From: Propionibacteriaceae bacterium
GTDB taxonomy: Bacteria > Actinomycetota > Actinomycetes > Propionibacteriales > Propionibacteriaceae
Direction of reading: 5' to 3'
NCBI GenBank assembly: GCA_030538315.1
Contig: JAUNUF010000010.1
Coordinates: 1-47,196, forward strand
DNA: 47,196 nt
Shown here: piece by piece, positions 43,103 through 47,196 of the stretch
How the letters are laid out: every line of letters begins with the position of its first letter
Position numbering within the stretch: the first letter of the stretch is position 1
Notes under the pieces: model-generated
The model's input: the letters and a program-made list of their open reading frames with translations, nothing else
Database searches by the model: none
What the model was told of the DNA's origin: nothing
Position numbers and translations under genes: made by a program

Positions 43103-43131
43103 AACACCCCGCAGGATTCCTGCGGGGTGTT
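43103..43131. terminator. Hairpin terminator between pyk and tRNA-Leu
   Basis: AACACCCCGCAGG (43103-43115) pairs perfectly with CCTGCGGGGTGTT (43119-43131), loop ATT. A T-rich tract (CTGCTTT) follows on the plus strand. It lies 7 nt from the tRNA 3' end and may serve both strands. Confidence 0.8.
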
Positions 43132-43137
43132 CTGCTT

Positions 43138-43223
43138 TGGTGCCCAGGAGGGGAGTCGAACCCCTACGGTCTTTCGACCAGACGGGTTTGAGCCGTCCGC
43201 GTATGCCATTCCGCCACCTGGGC
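43138..43223 (-). tRNA. tRNA-Leu(CAA)
   Basis: On the minus strand the acceptor GCCCAGG (43223-43217) pairs with CCTGGGC (43148-43142). The anticodon stem is GACGG/CCGTC with loop CTCAAAC, so the anticodon is CAA (codon UUG). A long variable arm (TGGTCGAAAGACC) marks a class II tRNA, and the T arm GGGGTTCGACTCCCC is canonical. ACCA is encoded at the 3' end. CACAAT 11 nt upstream could be a weak -10. Confidence 0.95.
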
Positions 43224-43252
43224 TGGGCTCACATATTGTGCCACACGTGACC

Positions 43253-43278
43253 CACTTGGCGCTTCCCGGCACCAAGTG
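43253..43278. promoter_or_regulatory. Inverted repeat between tRNA-Leu and the response regulator
   Basis: CACTTGG (43253-43259) pairs with CCAAGTG (43272-43278). It lies in the divergent gap, upstream of TAGTAT (43302-43307), a possible -10 of the response regulator gene. The CACTTG half also occurs in the dyads at 36502 and 43359. Function unknown. Confidence 0.35.
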
Positions 43279-43330
43279 AGCGCGGGCTTGGCAAAGGTGA
43301 GTAGTATTCACCACAGGTTGACCGACGAAG

Positions 43331-43348
43331 CTCGCCTCCCGAGGCGAG
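43331..43348 (+). promoter_or_regulatory. Hairpin covering the ribosome binding site of the response regulator gene
   Basis: CTCGCCTC (43331-43338) and GAGGCGAG (43341-43348) are perfect complements, giving a 7-8 bp stem. The 3' arm contains the only Shine-Dalgarno-like bases (GAGG, and part of GAGGG at 43346-43350) before the GTG at 43355. The fold would block translation, so RNA-level control is plausible; the ANTAR domain of the product is itself an RNA-binding fold. Confidence 0.5.
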
Positions 43349-43354
43349 GGAAAA

Positions 43355-43948
43355 GTGCCACTTGATATGACGAAGAAGAAGCCCACCGTACTTGTTGCCG
43401 AAGACGAGGCCCTGATCCGCCTCGACCTGGTTGAACTCCTCACCGAGGAGGGCTACGAGGTGGTCGGCGAGGCTGGCGACGGCGAAGAGGCCGTCAAGCT
43501 TGCCCGTGAACTGGTGCCGGATCTGGTGATCATGGACGTCAAGATGCCCAAGATGGACGGCATCACTGCAGCAGAGATCATCGCCGAGGAGCGGATCGCT
43601 CCCATCGTCATGCTGACCGCGTTCAGCCAGCGCGACCTCGTCGAGCGTGCCCGCGACGCCGGCGCCATGGCCTACGTCGTCAAGCCGTTCGGCGCCTCGG
43701 ATGTGGTGCCGGCCATCGAGATCGCGATGGGCCGCTTCCAGGAGATCGCCGCCATCGAGGACGAGCTGGCCAGCCTTGAAGACCGCTTGGAGTCCCGCAA
43801 GATCATCGATCAGGCCAAGGGCATCCTGCAGCAGGATCTCGGCCTCACGGAGCCTGAGGCTTTCCGCTGGATCCAGAAGACCGCCATGGACATGCGCAAG
43901 TCCATGCGCGACGTCGCCGAAGGCGTCATCTCGCACAAGAAGAAGTAA
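43355..43948 (+). CDS. pdtaR: ANTAR-domain response regulator, PdtaR type
   Basis: A 197-residue regulator. The receiver domain (about 10-125) has the acidic EDEA site, phosphoacceptor D61 (VIMDVKMPKMDG), the Thr of MLTAF and the Lys of VKPFG. A helix (EDELASLEDRLESRK) links it to the C-terminal ANTAR RNA-binding domain (IIDQAKGILQQDLGLTEPEAFRWIQKTAMDMRKSM). In mycobacteria the homologue acts with the kinase PdtaS and controls gene expression by antitermination; no kinase gene is in this window. Start GTG 43355 has GAGGG 4 nt upstream; ATG 43367 is an alternative with no ribosome binding site. Confidence 0.93.
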   Translation: MPLDMTKKKPTVLVAEDEALIRLDLVELLTEEGYEVVGEAGDGEEAVKLARELVPDLVIMDVKMPKMDGITAAEIIAEERIAPIVMLTAFSQRDLVERARDAGAMAYVVKPFGASDVVPAIEIAMGRFQEIAAIEDELASLEDRLESRKIIDQAKGILQQDLGLTEPEAFRWIQKTAMDMRKSMRDVAEGVISHKKK

Positions 43949-43950
43949 GG

Positions 43951-43982
43951 CGCTCGTCCTGAGCGTTCGTGAGGGACGAACG
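43951..43982. repeat. REP-like palindromes between convergent genes
   Basis: Two adjoining hairpins: CGCTC-GTCCT-GAGCG (43951-43965) and CGTTCGT-GAGGG-ACGAACG (43964-43982). They fill the gap between the response regulator and the convergent thioesterase gene and may end both transcripts. The first resembles the palindrome at 47166-47185. Confidence 0.55.
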
Positions 43983-43996
43983 AACGTGTCGAAGGG

Positions 43997-44398
43997 CTAC
44001 TGCCGGTTGATCATGTGGCACGTCAACCGGCCGGTGGCCGTGGTTCGCCCCTCGTCGTCGACCAGCTCCACCTGGTAGGTCACCATGTTGCGCCCCAGGT
44101 GCAGCGCCGTAGCGGTACCCGTGACCCGGCCCTGCTTGGCTGGGCGCAGGTGCGTCACGTTGAGGTCGACTCCCACCCCCACCCTGTCCGGCCAGCCGTG
44201 CGCCATCGCGCCCATCGAGGCGAGGGTCTCCACCACGACGGCGCTGGCCCCGCCGTGCAGCAGGCCGAACGGCTGCTCGTTGCCCTCCACCGGGATTGAA
44301 CCCACGACGCGTTCCGGCGTGAGTTCGGTGATCTTCAGGCCGAGCTTGTCGTCGAGCGGGGAGACCTGGTCTGCCAGCCAGTCGGGAATCGAGTTCAT
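43997..44398 (-). CDS. PaaI-type hotdog thioesterase
   Basis: A 133-residue hotdog-fold thioesterase that would hydrolyse an acyl-CoA. The active-site loop GLLHGGASAVVVETLAS carries the HGG signature and the following Glu; NVTHLRPAKQGRVTGTA is the second conserved block. The substrate is unknown. The ATG at 44398 gives the family's length but GGAGG is only 1 nt upstream; GTG 44416 (adding six residues) is an alternative. The frame stays open far upstream only as the antisense of polA. Homologues lie near pyk and polA in other Actinomycetota. Confidence 0.9.
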   Translation of the reverse strand: MNSIPDWLADQVSPLDDKLGLKITELTPERVVGSIPVEGNEQPFGLLHGGASAVVVETLASMGAMAHGWPDRVGVGVDLNVTHLRPAKQGRVTGTATALHLGRNMVTYQVELVDDEGRTTATGRLTCHMINRQ

Positions 44399-44420
44399 GC
44401 CTCCGTACTCTGCCACGGGG

Positions 44421-44426
44421 TAGGCT
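44421..44426 (+). promoter_or_regulatory. -10 of polA, near-leaderless
   Basis: TAGGCT ends 8 nt before the GTG at 44435. No Shine-Dalgarno sequence is present, so the transcript is probably leaderless or nearly so. No -35 is seen. Confidence 0.4.
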
Positions 44427-44434
44427 TGGCGCTT

Positions 44435-47113
44435 GTGACTGACGCGAAGAAACTCCTGCTCATCGACGGACACTCCGTGGCCTACCGTGCGTTCTTCGCG
44501 CTGCCCGTGGAGAACTTCGCCACCAGCACGGGCCAGCACACCAACGCGGTGTTCGGCTTCACCTCCATGCTCATCAACGTGCTGCGCGACGAACGGCCCA
44601 CGCACGTGGCGGTCGCCTTCGACGTGGCCCGGGAATCCTTCCGCACCGAGCAGTACCCGGAGTACAAGGCCAACCGGGCGAAGTCTCCAGACGAGTTCAA
44701 GGGTCAGGTGGCGCTGGTCAAGGACGTGCTCGACGCGTTGAACATCGTCCACGTCGAGAGGGCCGGCTATGAGGCCGATGACCTGATCGCCACCCTGTCG
44801 ACGGAGGCCGCCGCTGCCGGCTATGACGTCTACATCGTGACGGGGGACCGCGACGCGATGCAGCTCGTGCAGGAGCGCGTGACGGTGCTGTACCCGCTCC
44901 GCGGCGTTTCGGATCTTGCTCGCATGACGCCGGAGGCGGTGGAGGAGCGGTACCTCGTGTCGCCCGCCCGCTACCCGGAGCTCGCGGCGCTCGTGGGTGA
45001 GACGAGCGACAACCTGCCCGGGGTGCCGGGCGTCGGCCCCAAGACCGCAGCCAAGTGGCTCACCCAGTACGACGGGCTGGACAACATCGTTGCCCGCGCC
45101 GAGCAGGTGCCTGGCAAGGCGGGCGAGTCCCTGCGCGCACACCTCGACAACGTGGTGCGCAACCGCAAACTCAACGCCCTGCTGCGAGACCTCGATCTCG
45201 ATCTTGATCTCCCAGACACGGCCCGGCGCGACTGGGATCGGGAACGCGTCCACGAACTGTTCGACGCGCTGGAGTTCCGTGTGCTGCGCGAGCGGCTGAT
45301 CGAAGCGACGGCAGCGGCTGAGCCCACGGCCACCGAGGCGTTCACCGTCGAAGGTTCGAAGCTGGAGGGTGGCGAGGTCGCCGGGTGGCTGACCGAGCAC
45401 GCCGTGGAGCCCACCGCGGTCCACTTCGTGGGTTCCTGGGGTGCAGGCCACGGCGACCTCACGGGGGTCGCTTTGGCGGCTGCCGATGGCAGCGGAGCCT
45501 TCATCGACACCGCGGAACTCACGCCTGACGACGACCGTGCCCTGGCTGCGTGGCTGGCAGATCCGGATCACCCCAAGTTCGTCCACGAGGCGAAGGGCCC
45601 CACCCTCGCTGCCTGGTCGCGCGGCTGGGAACTGGACGGTGTGCAACTGGACACGCTGCTCGCCGCCTACCTGCTGCGGCCGGATCAGCGCACCTACGAC
45701 CTGTCTGACCTCGTCGTTCGCTACCTCCATCGTGAGCTCGCCGTCGAACAACCGCCGGAGGACGAAGCGCAGGCCAGCTTCAGCTTCGAGGAGGAGGACG
45801 ACGCTTCCGTCGAGTTTGCCCTGCTCCACGCACGCGCCGTCTATGACCTCGCAGAGGTGCTGACGCAGCAATTGGCCGAACGCAACGCCACGGCCTTGAT
45901 GGAGCAGGTGGAACTGCCGCTGCAGCGCAGCCTGGCCCGGATGGAGCGCCTCGGCATCGCCGTTGACGTGGACCGACTGCAGGCGCTGCGCGACGAGTTC
46001 GATCGCGCCGTGCTGGATGCCCAACAAGCGGCCTACGACGTGTTGGGCCATGAAGTGAACCTCGGGTCGCCCACGCAACTGCAGGCCGTGCTGTTCGACG
46101 AGTTGGGTATGCCGAAGACGCGCCGCACCAAGTCTGGCTACACCACCAACGCTGAGGCGCTCGAACAGCTCTTCGAAAAGACCGAACACCCGTTCCTGGG
46201 GCACCTGCTGGCGCATCGTGACCGAATCAAGCTGCGCCAGACCGTGGACGGGCTGTTGGCCACCGTCGGCGACGACGGCCGCATCCACACCACCTACATG
46301 CAGACCATCGCGGCCACCGGCCGCCTGTCGTCGACGGATCCCAATCTGCAGAACATCCCCATCCGCACCGCGGTGGGGCGCCAGATCCGCACCGCGTTCG
46401 TGCCAGGGGAGGGCTACGAGGCCCTCATGTCGGCGGACTACTCGCAGATCGAGATGCGCATCATGGCGCACGGCTCCAAGGACCCGGGCCTGATTGAGGC
46501 ATTTGAATCCGGCCGCGACTTCCACGGCGAGATGGCATCGCTCGTCTTCGGTGTGGAACCTGAAGATGTGAGCGGCGAGATGCGGGCGAAGATCAAGGCG
46601 ATGAACTACGGCCTGGCCTATGGGCTGAGCGCGTTCGGGCTGTCCAACCAGCTGAAGATCTCCGTGGGCGAGGCCCGCGGGCTGATGGATGACTACTTCA
46701 ACCGCGTGGGCGGCGTGCGTGATTACCTCGCGGGCATCGTCGACGAGGCCCGCCGCGTGGGCTACACCGAAACGATGCTGGGGCGCCGGCGCTACCTGCC
46801 GGATCTCACGACGACCAACCGTCAGCGCCGCGAGATGGCGGAGCGGGCGGCGCTGAACTCGCCCATCCAGGGGTCGGCGGCAGATGTGATCAAGGTCGCC
46901 ATGATCAACTTGGGCCGCGCGCTTGAGGGCGGCGGGTTCGCCAGCCGGATGCTGCTGCAGGTGCACGACGAACTGGTGCTGGAGATCGCACCAGGCGAGG
47001 CTGGCGCAGTGGCGGAGGTGGTGTCGCGCGAGATGGGCGCCGCCGCGGATCTGTTGGTGCCGCTCGAGGTGAGCATCGGGGTCGGGGACAACTGGCAGTC
47101 CGCGGCCCACTGA
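44435..47113 (+). CDS. polA: DNA polymerase I
   Basis: An 892-residue A-family polymerase for Okazaki-fragment processing and repair. N-terminal 5' nuclease: LLLIDGHSVAYRAFFA, DRDAMQLV and SDNLPGVPGVGPKTA (to about 290). The middle domain keeps the exonuclease fold but lacks its metal ligands (no D-x-E; FVHEAKGP where a catalytic Asp is expected), so proofreading should be absent, as known for other actinobacterial Pol I. The polymerase domain has D668 (SADYSQIEMR), the O helix KAMNYGLAYG and D845-E846 (QVHDELVLE). GTG 44435 follows the -10 TAGGCT; a TTG at 44426 is less likely. Confidence 0.96.
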   Translation: MTDAKKLLLIDGHSVAYRAFFALPVENFATSTGQHTNAVFGFTSMLINVLRDERPTHVAVAFDVARESFRTEQYPEYKANRAKSPDEFKGQVALVKDVLDALNIVHVERAGYEADDLIATLSTEAAAAGYDVYIVTGDRDAMQLVQERVTVLYPLRGVSDLARMTPEAVEERYLVSPARYPELAALVGETSDNLPGVPGVGPKTAAKWLTQYDGLDNIVARAEQVPGKAGESLRAHLDNVVRNRKLNALLRDLDLDLDLPDTARRDWDRERVHELFDALEFRVLRERLIEATAAAEPTATEAFTVEGSKLEGGEVAGWLTEHAVEPTAVHFVGSWGAGHGDLTGVALAAADGSGAFIDTAELTPDDDRALAAWLADPDHPKFVHEAKGPTLAAWSRGWELDGVQLDTLLAAYLLRPDQRTYDLSDLVVRYLHRELAVEQPPEDEAQASFSFEEEDDASVEFALLHARAVYDLAEVLTQQLAERNATALMEQVELPLQRSLARMERLGIAVDVDRLQALRDEFDRAVLDAQQAAYDVLGHEVNLGSPTQLQAVLFDELGMPKTRRTKSGYTTNAEALEQLFEKTEHPFLGHLLAHRDRIKLRQTVDGLLATVGDDGRIHTTYMQTIAATGRLSSTDPNLQNIPIRTAVGRQIRTAFVPGEGYEALMSADYSQIEMRIMAHGSKDPGLIEAFESGRDFHGEMASLVFGVEPEDVSGEMRAKIKAMNYGLAYGLSAFGLSNQLKISVGEARGLMDDYFNRVGGVRDYLAGIVDEARRVGYTETMLGRRRYLPDLTTTNRQRREMAERAALNSPIQGSAADVIKVAMINLGRALEGGGFASRMLLQVHDELVLEIAPGEAGAVAEVVSREMGAAADLLVPLEVSIGVGDNWQSAAH

Positions 47114-47116
47114 CCG

Positions 47117-47185
47117 GTTCCTGAGGAGCGTCCCGCGACGGAGTCGCCGGATGCTCACGAAGGACGACGCTGGTCCCTGAGCGTC
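47117..47185. repeat. REP-like palindromic sequence downstream of polA
   Basis: GACGCT (47166-47171) and AGCGTC (47180-47185) form a hairpin with loop GGTCCCTG; 47166-47182 is the exact reverse complement of 41-57. A related GGTTCCTGAG occurs at 47116-47125. The rest of the window to 47196 shows no gene. Confidence 0.5.
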
Positions 47186-47196
47186 ACAGGTGCGAG

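Noticed and set aside
43997-47158. A 1053-codon minus-strand frame opposite polA that contains the thioesterase
   Set aside because: Only the last 133 codons resemble a protein family. The upstream part is the antisense of polA and has the composition of a GC-rich shadow frame.
1-47196. CRISPR array, insertion sequence, prophage, integron or toxin-antitoxin pair
   Set aside because: No regularly spaced repeats with spacers, no transposase or integrase frame and no flanking target duplications were seen. Gene order is that of a conserved core chromosome.

Overview
The window is chromosomal DNA from a high-GC Gram-positive bacterium (Actinomycetota). Four things point there: a dcw cluster that continues ftsZ-sepF-yggT-divIVA, an ANTAR response regulator, DUF3040 and DUF6504 proteins, and a PolA whose proofreading site has decayed. 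GTG starts, GTGA/ATGA stop-start overlaps and apparent leaderless starts are frequent. Propionibacteriaceae or a close relative is my best guess from gene content; no marker in the window fixes the family.

Region 1 (1-7418): a beta-galactoside utilisation operon on the minus strand (lipoprotein binding protein, two permeases, GH2 beta-galactosidase) faces a LacI-type regulator. A perfect 12-bp palindrome and a 10/12 degenerate copy lie between them. No transport ATPase is encoded here.

Region 2 (7411-12264): a HelD-type helicase that acts on RNA polymerase, a membrane-anchored DsbA-like thiol oxidoreductase translationally coupled to a CcdA/DsbD-like membrane protein, and a small Rossmann-fold protein of unknown role.

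Region 3 (12265-18004): a mutagenesis/translesion cassette, DUF6504 - dnaE2 - dinB, behind a leader with two long perfect inverted repeats, then a DUF3040 membrane protein on the other strand.

Region 4 (18076-22437, minus strand): MoxR ATPase - DUF58 - transglutaminase (TgpA-like), a common actinobacterial module that lies head-to-head with mraZ.

Region 5 (22438-39685): the division and cell wall cluster mraZ-rsmH-ftsL-ftsI-murE-murF-mraY-murD-ftsW-murG-murC-ftsQ-ftsZ-sepF-yggT-divIVA, ending in a strong 16-bp hairpin. It makes the peptidoglycan precursor, flips and polymerises it, and builds the Z-ring and polar scaffold. The pgeF and yggS genes often found between ftsZ and sepF are absent.

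Region 6 (39686-47196): a DksA/TraR-type zinc finger protein, lspA, rluD-type pseudouridine synthase, pyruvate kinase, tRNA-Leu(CAA) on the minus strand, an ANTAR response regulator (PdtaR type), a PaaI-type thioesterase on the minus strand, and DNA polymerase I. REP-like palindromes sit after lacZ, between the response regulator and thioesterase genes, and after polA.

I found no CRISPR array, insertion sequence, prophage or obviously new multi-gene system. The unexplained signals are in the noncoding DNA: a helically phased GTGG array before mraZ, mutually exclusive stems before rsmH, a two-hairpin leader before the dnaE2 cassette, a palindrome shared by the ftsZ and response regulator leaders, and a hairpin over a ribosome binding site.
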